From positions 1 to 26,800 of the IMG/VR virus record IMGVR_UViG_3300036846_001057: 26,800 bases of DNA. One strand, 5' to 3'. Below the pieces are notes generated by a model. That model made no database searches, was not told the origin of the DNA, and was given only the letters and a program-made list of their open reading frames with translations. The position numbers were made by a program, and so were the translations under genes. This document shows, in pieces, positions 15,872 to 22,739 of this stretch (positions within the stretch are counted from its first letter, which is position 1; the number at the start of each line of letters is the position of its first letter). The stretch comes from a virus.

Positions 15872-16486
15872 TCAGACCCCGGACAGCGGGATCGGGATCG
15901 CGAACTGCAGGTCGGACGGCAGACCCTCGTGCCGGTGGTAGACCTGCCGGTACGCCTTGTACAAGAACGGGTTGGCTCGCTGGCCCCGGACCCGCAGGTG
16001 GTAGCGGTAGGAGTGGCCTCCGCCGGGCGGCAGCGACATGTACATGCCGCGCGCGAACGGAGACGCGGTGCTGCCCCGGGCAGTGCCGCGCCCAGCGAGC
16101 ATCGCCGCGTCGATGGTGGCCTTGTTGGCGTACCCCATCCGGGAGTAGATGTAGCCCTTCCGTTGGTAGGCGGTGCCGCCGTGCACCCACTGGGTGTAGT
16201 GGGCTTTGGCCCCGTACTCCAGGTAGTACGACTCCGGTCCGGTCCGGTGCCCCTCGGCGTACACCGACCCCAGCAGGTGGCCGGTGCCGACACGCGGCCA
16301 CCTGGCCTCGGAGTTCTTCCCAGCGATCGGACACCACAGCCGGGACGCGACCATCAACTCCTGGCAGATCGAAGCACACCAGTCGTAGACGTCGTGGCCG
16401 GGTGCCCATTCCTGTTCGGGGTGCAGGTCAAGGTACTCGATCAGGATGTAGTCGGTCCGGACCCGGACCCGACGACTCCTAGCCAT
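15872..16486 (-). CDS. Neck / tail terminator-type protein, 204 aa
   Basis: Start ATG 16486 overlaps the upstream TGA (TGATG). The protein begins MARSRRVRVRTDYILIEYLD, a basic N-terminus followed by a mixed fold with YYLEYGAKAHYTQWVHGGTA and a basic C-terminal region (RGQRANPFLYKAYRQVYHRH). In siphophages the gene just before the chaperones usually encodes a tail terminator or an HK97-gp10-like neck protein, and YGAxxHYTQWVHGGT is reminiscent of gp10-type proteins. Assignment is by position plus this resemblance, not by a decisive motif. Confidence 0.5.
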   Translation of the reverse strand: MARSRRVRVRTDYILIEYLDLHPEQEWAPGHDVYDWCASICQELMVASRLWCPIAGKNSEARWPRVGTGHLLGSVYAEGHRTGPESYYLEYGAKAHYTQWVHGGTAYQRKGYIYSRMGYANKATIDAAMLAGRGTARGSTASPFARGMYMSLPPGGGHSYRYHLRVRGQRANPFLYKAYRQVYHRHEGLPSDLQFAIPIPLSGV

Positions 16487-17004
16487 CAGCCGATCCCGAC
16501 CTGGACCATCCAGGTGCCGCCGACCATGCCGCCGCCGGGGCCGAGCGGTGTGTAGGTGGTCATGATCGCCTCCCGCCAGAAGAAGGCGTCGCAGCACAGC
16601 ACCGCCTTCCGCATCACCAGGGCGTCGGCGTACTGCAGTTGCGCTGCGGCCAGCAGGTCCGCCGACGTGGGTCCGGCCCCACGTTCGTCACCGACGGTGA
16701 TGCAGCGCATGATCCCGAGTTCGATATCGGCTCCGAGCCCGGCGCCGCAGTTGCCGGGGGTGGTGTCGGTGGTACCGATCGTCTTCATCGGGTAGATGCT
16801 GCTGACCCGCACCCAGGCGGCACCGCAGACCACAGAGCAGTCCCCGTCGATCAGCGCCGGAGCCATGTTGTCGCCGGGGGCCACCCCACAGGAGCACACG
16901 TCCGGTACCCCGTTGACGGGGTCCTTGATCTGTTCGCACAGGCATTCGGCCAGCCCCGACACCTGGGTGAACAGGATGTTGGTGTCCAGGACGGTGGCGG
17001 TCAT
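16486..17004 (-). CDS. Head-tail connector / stopper-like protein, 172 aa
   Basis: Start ATG 17004 is preferred because it gives an ATGA overlap with the adaptor stop; a longer form from 17079 is possible but runs against the adaptor reading frame. The protein MTATVLDTNILFTQVSGLAE has several Cys pairs (CLCEQI, CSCG, CSVVCG, CC) and a central strand region with WVRVSSIYPMKTIGTTD. Cys-rich neck proteins follow the adaptor in many actinophages. A joining or stopper role is inferred from position between adaptor and the terminator-like gene. Confidence 0.55.
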   Translation of the reverse strand: MTATVLDTNILFTQVSGLAECLCEQIKDPVNGVPDVCSCGVAPGDNMAPALIDGDCSVVCGAAWVRVSSIYPMKTIGTTDTTPGNCGAGLGADIELGIMRCITVGDERGAGPTSADLLAAAQLQYADALVMRKAVLCCDAFFWREAIMTTYTPLGPGGGMVGGTWMVQVGIG

Positions 17005-17795
17005 CGGACCACCGGCGGTGTCCGCAGACTGGGTGACCACACCGTCGGCGGGCGGCTGGGCGAGTCCGGCGGACGCCACATCGCGATGTAGGCGTCGACC
17101 TCCCGGATCCCGGTGTACCCGTCGGGGAACGACCCGGACGCTATCTCATACGACACCCCTTGCCGGGTGATCAGGGTGACGTTCGACGGCAGCCTGCACT
17201 TCCCCCCGGTGCAGGCTTGGGCGTACTCGTAGGCCAGGGTTCCGGCGGCGTACGCGCCGAGCCCGTCCACGGCGTAGGAGTTCAGGTAGGTGATCGAGAA
17301 GGTCCCCGGTTGGTCGTCGTCGAGGGTCAGGTCCTGACACGTCGACCACGGGCAGTCCCCGGGTCCTGTCCACAGGACTCGGGTGCCGTACACCCGGTAG
17401 TCGGCAGGGTCGATCACACTGCCGTCGACCTTCACCGAGGTGATCCCGCCGACCGGACCAGGCAGCACCACTTGGCACAGGTCGTCACAGGAGCAGTCGT
17501 AGTTGCAGCCACACGAGTTGACCCACACTCCGGCCACCGACAGGTGTGGGGTGTACGACCCGAGGACCGAGAAGTAGCCGGGCATCACGGTGACGTCGGT
17601 GCAGGAGCGGCGGCAAGGTCGGACAGTCAACGGGCAGCCGCCGACCCGGTAGCCGGTCAGACGACGCAGGGTCGACGACGCCAACGCCACCGCCCGGTCC
17701 TGTAGGGCCGGGTCCAGGTCGGTCCAGTCGGTTCCCAGGCAGGCAGGGTCGACCGGCCACGGGCAGTCGCTGTACTCGGGCACCGTCTGACTCAC
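17001..17795 (-). CDS. Head-to-tail adaptor
   Basis: 264 residues from GTG 17795, with GGAGG upstream and dyad repeat copy 8 ending 14 nt before it. The pattern fits the actinophage Cys-rich adaptor family: LASSTLRRLTGYRVGGCPLT, then VRPCRRSC, an unusually dense CGCNYDCSCDDLC cluster, LPGPVGGITSVKVDGSVIDP, YRVYGTRVLW, and near the end CTGGKCRLPSNVTLITRQGV followed by GIREVDAYI. It is expected to bind the portal ring and form the first neck ring. About sixteen cysteines suggest metal sites or stabilising pairs. Dyad copy 7 (asymmetric centre) lies inside the coding sequence at 17362-17379, encoding part of RVLWTGPGD. Confidence 0.8.
   Translation of the reverse strand: MSQTVPEYSDCPWPVDPACLGTDWTDLDPALQDRAVALASSTLRRLTGYRVGGCPLTVRPCRRSCTDVTVMPGYFSVLGSYTPHLSVAGVWVNSCGCNYDCSCDDLCQVVLPGPVGGITSVKVDGSVIDPADYRVYGTRVLWTGPGDCPWSTCQDLTLDDDQPGTFSITYLNSYAVDGLGAYAAGTLAYEYAQACTGGKCRLPSNVTLITRQGVSYEIASGSFPDGYTGIREVDAYIAMWRPPDSPSRPPTVWSPSLRTPPVVR
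17362..17379. repeat. Dyad repeat copy 7 (asymmetric centre CC)
   Basis: GGTCCTGTCCACAGGACT, inside the adaptor coding sequence, over 400 nt from any start codon. Confidence 0.9.
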
Positions 17796-17808
17796 GCTGC
17801 CTCCTCAC

Positions 17809-17827
17809 AGGTCCTGTGCACAGGACT
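17809..17827. repeat. Dyad repeat copy 8 (symmetric centre)
   Basis: AGGTCCTGTGCACAGGACT. The core (17810-17827) abuts the stop codon of the upstream gene (17828-17830) and ends 14 nt before the adaptor GTG at 17795. Confidence 0.95.
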
Positions 17828-18718
17828 TTACGGCGCGGCTCCCTGCACCCAGGCCGAACCGTCCCAGAAGGCCAGCGTGCCGTCCCGGAGGACGATGTGC
17901 TCGCCGGTCTGCCAGGCGGTGGCCGGACTGGCAGTGAGCGTGCCAATGTCGGTGAAGTCGGCAGGACCGTAGGAGTTGTCCGGCGTGTAGGTGCCGGGGG
18001 TTCCAGAGTCGGCACCGGTGGCCGGGACGCCGAGAGCGACCGCTCCGCAAGACGGAGCCGGTGGCGCCACAGTCACCAGTTCGACGTGCAAGTGGTCGTA
18101 GGAGTCCAGCGCCAGGTTCAACGGGCTGGGCAGGTTGGTGTCGTCGCGGGTCACGTTGTACGGCCCGACTCCCCAGGCCGTTCCGTCCTTACTGTTCGCT
18201 CCGGTCATCAGGAAGTTCACCGCGTCGTTGCCGACCGTGAAGTCACCGATCACGCCACCCTTCACGAACGGGATCAGCATGTAGCCGTAGGCGGCTCCGG
18301 TGGAGGCGTCGCAGGCACCGGCAGGCACGTTGGACCACAGTTCGAGTGCGAACCCGTAGTCGCAGGCGTCGATGTTGCTGTTCATCCGGAACCCGGTTGC
18401 GTTCCCAGCCCCGTCTTCGACGACCGGCTGCCCGGTCATCAGGCTGATCAGGTCGGGGTCGACACCACAGAAGTCGACTTCGATGCCGTACCCGGTGAAC
18501 TTCGGGCACGGCTCGTCGAGGATGCAGACGTCACCGGCTGCGTTGGTGACGCTGATGGTCTGGCCCGCGTCAGTATTCGCAGTCAACGCGACAGAGACGA
18601 ACCCGTCGGTGGTGACCTGCGAGTCCGGGCCGAGGATCCGTGCCCCGCACCCGTCGAGCCGAGTCACTCGCATGACCCGCCCACGGACGAGGCTGTAACA
18701 CGTAGATGTGCCCGCCAT
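17828..18718 (-). CDS. Probable major tail protein
   Basis: 296 residues starting MAGTSTCYSLVRGRVMRVTR. Key stretches are GFVSVALTANTDAGQTISVT, CPKFTGYGIEVDFCGVDPDL followed by ISLMTGQPVV, and FALELWSNVPAG. The 'EVDFCGVDPDLISLMTG' pattern is typical of actinophage tail-tube proteins. The C-terminal ~60 residues after a Pro/Gly linker (GTPGTYTPDNSYGPADFTDI to WDGSAWVQ) look like an added surface domain. Its place before the adaptor rather than between terminator and chaperone is not the usual order, so another virion role should be kept open. Confidence 0.6.
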   Translation of the reverse strand: MAGTSTCYSLVRGRVMRVTRLDGCGARILGPDSQVTTDGFVSVALTANTDAGQTISVTNAAGDVCILDEPCPKFTGYGIEVDFCGVDPDLISLMTGQPVVEDGAGNATGFRMNSNIDACDYGFALELWSNVPAGACDASTGAAYGYMLIPFVKGGVIGDFTVGNDAVNFLMTGANSKDGTAWGVGPYNVTRDDTNLPSPLNLALDSYDHLHVELVTVAPPAPSCGAVALGVPATGADSGTPGTYTPDNSYGPADFTDIGTLTASPATAWQTGEHIVLRDGTLAFWDGSAWVQGAAP

Positions 18719-18720
18719 GT

Positions 18721-18939
18721 CTACACCTTCTTCCTGGTGGCGGACCTGCTAGCAGCCGCCTTCTTCGTGGGCTTGGCTTCTCCGAAGGCTCGTTCCTGGA
18801 CCTCGGGTGGGACGACGAACGAGCCTTCGCTGGTGCCGACCACGGACTGGTCGAAGCCGAGTTCCTCGGCTGCGGCCAGCAGCAGCGTGGCCTGGTCGCT
18901 GGGGTTGTCCCCGAACGGAACGACGACCTGCTCGCTCAC
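18721..18939 (-). CDS. Small protein with lysine-rich tail, 72 aa
   Basis: GTG 18939 overlaps the upstream stop (GTGA), so translation is coupled. MSEQVVVPFGDNPSDQATLL is followed by a compact domain (ELGFDQSVVGTSEGSFVVPP) and a basic low-complexity tail (KPTKKAAASRSATRKKV). Lys/Ala-rich tails of this kind occur in small head-associated actinophage proteins that may contact DNA or other virion parts. No specific family recognised. Confidence 0.6.
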   Translation of the reverse strand: MSEQVVVPFGDNPSDQATLLLAAAEELGFDQSVVGTSEGSFVVPPEVQERAFGEAKPTKKAAASRSATRKKV

Positions 18940-19703
18940 AGCACCTTCACCTGCACCTTCGCCACCAGGCAGTCGACCGCCGCCACGTACACACGTTCGT
19001 ACAGGGCGGTCATGTCGTTGGTGACCTGGTCGACGGCACTGGTCTGTACCACCTCACTGCGCGCCAGCACCACTGCGCCGGTGACGAACGCCCACTGGCT
19101 GGGATCCAACTTGCCGCTGGTCTTCGTCTCGTTTCCCACCGACACCGCAACTGGGGTACCGAGCAGAGTCTCCAGATGGTTGCCGACCTTCTCGACTGCC
19201 CTGAGCGCGGCCAACTGTGCAGCCAGCGCTGGTCCCATGTGGATGACCGCCTGCCCGGCGTAGGCCGCTTGCCCGGCCCCTTCGAGCAGACCCAGAGCCT
19301 GCGCCGGGGTGACCGCCCCAGCGGTGGGAGTCAGGTCGGTGCCGTTGACCAGGATCGTGTCGTGGAACCCGACCGACACGCCTTCGGGTTCCATCGCTGC
19401 GAACGCCGCCCCGAGCGCCGGGTCGTCCAGATGGAAGCCGGGTCCCTTGCAGGTGATCCCGGACTGGATGTTGAACATGCTGCCGCTGCTGTACGACGGA
19501 GCGTCGAACCGCTTCGTCAGCCCCTTGAACCCGGCACAGTTCACAGCGTCCACATCCACGCCGATGCAGTTGAACGACTCGATCATCCCGGTGCTGTCCC
19601 AGGGCAGTCCGTCGGTGATCATGGCGATATCGAGGATGCTGCCCTGGGGGATCCGGGACGGGACCGTGACGTAGTTCCCGGTGAGCACTGGTGCTGTGGT
19701 CAT
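18936..19703 (-). CDS. Virion protein downstream of capsid, possible second HK97-like fold
   Basis: 255 residues with GGGAGG before ATG 19703. It starts MTTAPVLTGNYVTVPSRIPQ. Its second half (TPAQALGLLEGAGQAAYAGQ, VIHMGPALAAQLAALRAVEK, then LETLLGTPVAVSVG) resembles the 'helix, V-x-HP, long helix, GTPVxVS' pattern of HK97-type capsid domains, and comparable proteins often follow the capsid gene in actinophages without a known role. It could be a minor capsid or decoration component. This fold idea is inference from pattern only. Confidence 0.5.
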   Translation of the reverse strand: MTTAPVLTGNYVTVPSRIPQGSILDIAMITDGLPWDSTGMIESFNCIGVDVDAVNCAGFKGLTKRFDAPSYSSGSMFNIQSGITCKGPGFHLDDPALGAAFAAMEPEGVSVGFHDTILVNGTDLTPTAGAVTPAQALGLLEGAGQAAYAGQAVIHMGPALAAQLAALRAVEKVGNHLETLLGTPVAVSVGNETKTSGKLDPSQWAFVTGAVVLARSEVVQTSAVDQVTNDMTALYERVYVAAVDCLVAKVQVKVL

Positions 19704-19729
19704 GCGACCTCCCTACCTGGTGACACCGA

Positions 19730-21337
19730 TCAGCAGGCCAGGCTGTGCGGGCCGGTCGCGCCGGAGTTGCAGATCGGGATGGTGACCAGGTCGGCCTCGT
19801 AGCACATCTTCAACACGGCGATGCCCTGCTCGAAGAACAGCGCGGTGTAGATGTTGGACGCCAGTGACGCGGCGTCGTAGACGGCGTTGAGGTTGATGAT
19901 GTCGTTGGTGGCCTTGACGAACGTCCCCGCCGGGTAGATCAGCGCGTTCACGGTCGCCGGGTAGGCGATCGCCGGGGCGGTGCCAGCCGGGAACGGCGTG
20001 TCCTGCCAGTCGTAGACGTAGGACACGTTCAACTGCCGGTTCGCGAACAGGCCCTGCACGGTTGCCTGACCGGCGTACGACCGGTTGTCCAGGTCGTTCT
20101 GCATCGCGTCCTCGGCCCACCAGGGCAGCACGACCTCCATCGTGGAGTCGATGCCGAGCCGGTACTTGGACCGGATCCCGTCGGCGACCAGAGCCAGCGC
20201 GTCCACCGTGTCCGCAGTCGTCGACCCGTGGGCGCTGATCGTCTTCGCGGCGCCCGCCGCCGTCACCATCGAGGCGATGACCTTGGCGTTCATCTTGTGC
20301 TGGTGCGCGATCAGCGAACCGGACAGCCACCGCTGGACCAGTTCCGGGTAGGCGGCGTTGGTGAGGATCGGCGCCTTGATGCACAAGCCGCAGGCGTCGA
20401 GCCGGACCTCGACGAACGACGGGCAGGGCACCTCGAAGCAGGTCTTCGCGGTGCCGGAGATAGCCTGCGCCTCCGTCTGGCAGAAGCCCACGCTGGAGTA
20501 GATGGTGGAGAAGTCGGGGCCGGAGGTGTACTTGATGCCGCCTCGGGCCGCGTTCACCTCGGGCACCGAGAGGATGCCGTCGGTGGTCTCACCGGCACAC
20601 AGGTCGTACAGGGTCTCCGACGGGGCACACCAGCCACCGGACGCGACCAACGACTTCCCGGGGAGCCGCCGCTCGTCCATCGCGTGGTACAGGATCTCCA
20701 TGTCGTCGGAGTGCCGGTCGATGGTGAGGTCATCGGAGAAATCGAGCCGGAACGACGCGACCCCGTAGTGCTGCAGGTTCTCGTGGGAGCCGTCGCCGGT
20801 GGGGGTGCCGAACCCGCGCATCCGGTTGATCAGCGCCTTGCCGACCTCATCCCAGCCGCCCATCTTGGAGCCGGTGGCGAAGTCGGGTACGTCGGCGGCA
20901 GCGGTGATGACCACGGGGGTCCGGGTTGCGACAGGCTTCGCGGGACGGGGGACCCGAGCGGCGAGCGTTGCCACACTCCTCGTCTGCGTCTCCGCCACAG
21001 GGGCAGGCTTCTCGGTTGCTTCGACGGCAGGCTCCTCCTCCTCCTCGTCGTCGGAACTGGACTCCTCGTCCGGCTCCTCCTCTTCCTCGGGCGGCGCGGT
21101 GGAGAACCGCTCCCGGAGTGCGGCGGCACGGGTGAGCCGCTCCGCCTCGGCAGTGGTGCGGTTGCCCTGTTCTGCGGTGATCGCGTCCAGGTGGTCGGCG
21201 AGACCCTCGGCCTCGGTGATCTGCTCGATCGTCGGGCCTTCCAGCCCAGCGAGAGCGTCGAACGCCGCCCGCACCTGCTCCGCATATGCGCTCAGGGCGT
21301 CGTCGTCGAGTGTTGCGAAGTTGATGTTGAGGTCCAC
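19730..21337 (-). CDS. Major capsid protein with N-terminal scaffold-like domain
   Basis: 535 residues from GTG 21337, chosen for AGGAG six bases upstream; ATG 21364 in frame lacks a well-spaced ribosome site. Residues 1-80 are helical and charged, 84-102 are almost entirely Glu/Asp/Ser, and a Pro/Ala/Thr linker follows to about 150. This is the layout of a capsid protein with a fused scaffolding (delta) domain. The mature part contains GGWCAPSETLYDLCAGETTD, KTCFEVPCPSFVEVRLDACG and NDLDNRSYAGQATVQGLFAN, typical of actinophage HK97-fold capsids. The protease encoded upstream would remove the N-terminus, probably in the linker. Several Cys pairs may strengthen the shell. Confidence 0.88.
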   Translation of the reverse strand: MDLNINFATLDDDALSAYAEQVRAAFDALAGLEGPTIEQITEAEGLADHLDAITAEQGNRTTAEAERLTRAAALRERFSTAPPEEEEEPDEESSSDDEEEEEPAVEATEKPAPVAETQTRSVATLAARVPRPAKPVATRTPVVITAAADVPDFATGSKMGGWDEVGKALINRMRGFGTPTGDGSHENLQHYGVASFRLDFSDDLTIDRHSDDMEILYHAMDERRLPGKSLVASGGWCAPSETLYDLCAGETTDGILSVPEVNAARGGIKYTSGPDFSTIYSSVGFCQTEAQAISGTAKTCFEVPCPSFVEVRLDACGLCIKAPILTNAAYPELVQRWLSGSLIAHQHKMNAKVIASMVTAAGAAKTISAHGSTTADTVDALALVADGIRSKYRLGIDSTMEVVLPWWAEDAMQNDLDNRSYAGQATVQGLFANRQLNVSYVYDWQDTPFPAGTAPAIAYPATVNALIYPAGTFVKATNDIINLNAVYDAASLASNIYTALFFEQGIAVLKMCYEADLVTIPICNSGATGPHSLAC

Positions 21338-21415
21338 AACGGGCTCCTTGGTCTGGGTGTGCATGACGCAATCACCGGGGCTCCAAGGCCACCGTGGGTA
21401 CTACCTCTGCGGGAG

Positions 21416-21470
21416 ACCATACCGCTCCCGGGGTAGGTCCTGTCCACAGGACCTGGACGGGTATTACTGT
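21416..21470. promoter_or_regulatory. Putative divergent promoter region of capsid and lysis genes
   Basis: The 139-bp gap between the capsid start (21337) and the lysis operon start (21477) is the only divergent junction here. Rightward, TACTGT (21465-21470) is followed by six bases and the ATG, fitting a leaderless start. Leftward, TATGGT (complement of 21416-21421) is a -10 candidate, with TGGACA (complement of 21441-21446) 19 bp upstream. Both presumed -35 positions fall in dyad copy 9. These are weak consensus matches. Confidence 0.35.
21435..21454. repeat. Dyad repeat copy 9 (asymmetric centre CC)
   Basis: AGGTCCTGTCCACAGGACCT in the divergent capsid/lysis intergenic region, 23 nt before the + strand ATG at 21477 and 98 nt before the capsid start. 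Confidence 0.95.
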
Positions 21471-21476
21471 GCTCGC

Positions 21477-21608
21477 ATGAGTGAGACACCTGTCCAGAAC
21501 TGGGGCGAGCACTCCGCCTACTCCGGCTTCGGTGATGAGATGCCCGGCGACCTGCCGGTGCTTCCCGACCTGTCCGAAGCCGACCCGAAGGAGAGTTCAG
21601 ATGGGTAA
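21477..21608 (+). CDS. Small hypothetical protein, first gene of lysis operon
   Basis: 43 residues: MSETPVQNWGEHSAYSGFGD, then acidic EMPGDLPVLPDLSEADPKES. There is no ribosome site; TACTGT six bases upstream suggests leaderless initiation. It overlaps the next gene by eight bases, and GGAG near its end serves as that gene's ribosome site. No family recognised. Its place at the head of the operon suggests a role in leader translation or lysis control. Confidence 0.55.
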   Translation: MSETPVQNWGEHSAYSGFGDEMPGDLPVLPDLSEADPKESSDG

Positions 21609-21699
21609 CAACACATTCCAGTGGATCACCGACATTCTGCTGTTCCTGATCCTGCTCGCTCTACTGATCCCGCTGACCCGGCGTCCACCGAGGGTGTGA
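21601..21699 (+). CDS. Single-TM holin candidate, 32 aa
   Basis: MGNNTFQWITDILLFLILLA begins this 32-residue protein. One strongly hydrophobic helix (about residues 8-26) is followed by RRPPR, so the C-terminus should stay in the cytoplasm. It starts behind AAGGAG and overlaps its upstream neighbour. Directly upstream of a cell-wall endopeptidase that lacks a signal peptide, a tiny membrane protein is a natural holin or pinholin-like candidate, though 32 residues is very short. It could instead be a regulator of another holin outside this window. Confidence 0.6.
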   Translation: MGNNTFQWITDILLFLILLALLIPLTRRPPRV

Positions 21700-21839
21700 T
21701 GAGCGGCCCGCCGCCGGACGACAGACCGTCACCGGGCGACGACGGCGACGGTATGTACGGCTGGGACGACGAGGTGAAGGAAGCCTGGAAGGCCCGGCTC
21801 GCCCGGATGGTCGACGAGAACGAGGCGCACCCCGGATGA
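21699..21839 (+). CDS. Small acidic hypothetical protein, 46 aa
   Basis: MSGPPPDDRPSPGDDGDGMY is a disordered Pro/Asp stretch, followed by an amphipathic helix (DDEVKEAWKARLARMVDENE). The ATG overlaps the previous TGA, and the stop overlaps the M23 start (ATGA), so translation is coupled through the operon. No family recognised. Confidence 0.6.
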   Translation: MSGPPPDDRPSPGDDGDGMYGWDDEVKEAWKARLARMVDENEAHPG

Positions 21840-22681
21840 TCCCGGTCCCCGGTTTCGTCCAGGGCACCCCGTACGGAGCACGCGGGTCGTACTGGTCGTG
21901 CAACTCCGACGCCCACGGCAACGGCATCCACACCGGCGTCGACTATCCGGCCCCGACCGGAACGAAGGCGGTCGCCGCCCGGGACGGCACCGTCAACTTC
22001 GTCAACTGCGGGTCGGCGTTCGGGAACCACCAGATCGAGGTTCTCGCCGGGGACGGCACCAGCGACTTCTACGCCCATCTGCGCAGCAGTGTCGCGGACG
22101 GCACGAAGGTGAAGGCCGGGGACAAGGTCGGCGAGGTCGGTGCCGAAGGCAACGTCACCGGTCCGCACCTGCACTTCGAGCGGCACTCCTACACCGGATC
22201 GGGCTGGTCGTGTTCGATGCCGGTCAACCCCGCCCCGAGCGTGAACTACCAGCCCACCCCGCCACCCCCACCGGAGGACCCCATGCCCGACTACATCCGT
22301 GGCACCACCACCAAGGCCGTGAAGTTGGAGGCCGACAAGTGGTACCCGATCGCCTGGGACGACGCCTCGAACGGGTCGTCCTACTTCAACCTGGGCGAGC
22401 CGGGGATCAGCGTGAAGGGTCCCTACTCGGCGACCGTGTCGGTCGACGTGTCCGGTCGTGACAGCGGGAACGTGCAGGTCCAGTTCGTCGAGATCAAGGA
22501 CGGAAAGCAGGTGGAGTCCAACCAGATCGACTCGCTCGGTCCGGTCGACCACGGCAGGTCCGCACAGATCGGCAACGTGGCAGACGAGAGTGGCCGCACC
22601 CTGCGCGCCCGGGTTCGAGCCACCAACGGCGGGTCCCTCGACCGCGCCGAGATCACCCTGCTTGCCTTTCGGCCCAAGTGA
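21836..22681 (+). CDS. Endolysin-type M23 metallopeptidase with C-terminal beta domain
   Basis: 281 residues. The N-terminal ~130 residues are a lysostaphin-type M23 peptidase: His32-x3-Asp36 (GIHTGVDY), His81 (YAHL) and the His111-Leu-His113 motif supply the zinc and catalytic ligands. It would cut peptide cross-links of peptidoglycan. There is no signal peptide, consistent with holin-dependent release. A Pro-rich linker (about 138-149) leads to a C-terminal beta domain from Met150 (MPDYIRGTTTKAVKLEADKW) that may bind the wall. GGAGG lies before that Met codon, so the beta domain may also be made alone. The stop follows CGG CCC AAG, and an EEP domain continues in the +1 frame. Confidence 0.85.
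   Translation: MIPVPGFVQGTPYGARGSYWSCNSDAHGNGIHTGVDYPAPTGTKAVAARDGTVNFVNCGSAFGNHQIEVLAGDGTSDFYAHLRSSVADGTKVKAGDKVGEVGAEGNVTGPHLHFERHSYTGSGWSCSMPVNPAPSVNYQPTPPPPPEDPMPDYIRGTTTKAVKLEADKWYPIAWDDASNGSSYFNLGEPGISVKGPYSATVSVDVSGRDSGNVQVQFVEIKDGKQVESNQIDSLGPVDHGRSAQIGNVADESGRTLRARVRATNGGSLDRAEITLLAFRPK
22283..22681 (+). CDS. Possible internal product: C-terminal domain of the M23 protein
   Basis: In-frame ATG 22283 lies seven bases after GGAGG (22272-22276 region), exactly at the junction between the Pro-rich linker and the C-terminal beta domain. Several endolysins make an extra cell-wall-binding subunit by internal initiation at such a place. The 132-residue product would start MPDYIRGTTTKAVKL. 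Initiation here is inferred from the ribosome site and domain boundary alone. Confidence 0.4.
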   Translation: MPDYIRGTTTKAVKLEADKWYPIAWDDASNGSSYFNLGEPGISVKGPYSATVSVDVSGRDSGNVQVQFVEIKDGKQVESNQIDSLGPVDHGRSAQIGNVADESGRTLRARVRATNGGSLDRAEITLLAFRPK

Positions 22682-22739
22682 CGACGAACCCAGCGGCGGT
22701 GGCAGCGTCAGCGAAGGGTTCAGCCTGCAGCACAACTCG

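Noticed and set aside
16487-17079. Longer start at 17079 for the neck protein
   Set aside because: The extra residues duplicate the adaptor's C-terminal coding region in another frame; ATG 17004 with an ATGA overlap is more typical here.
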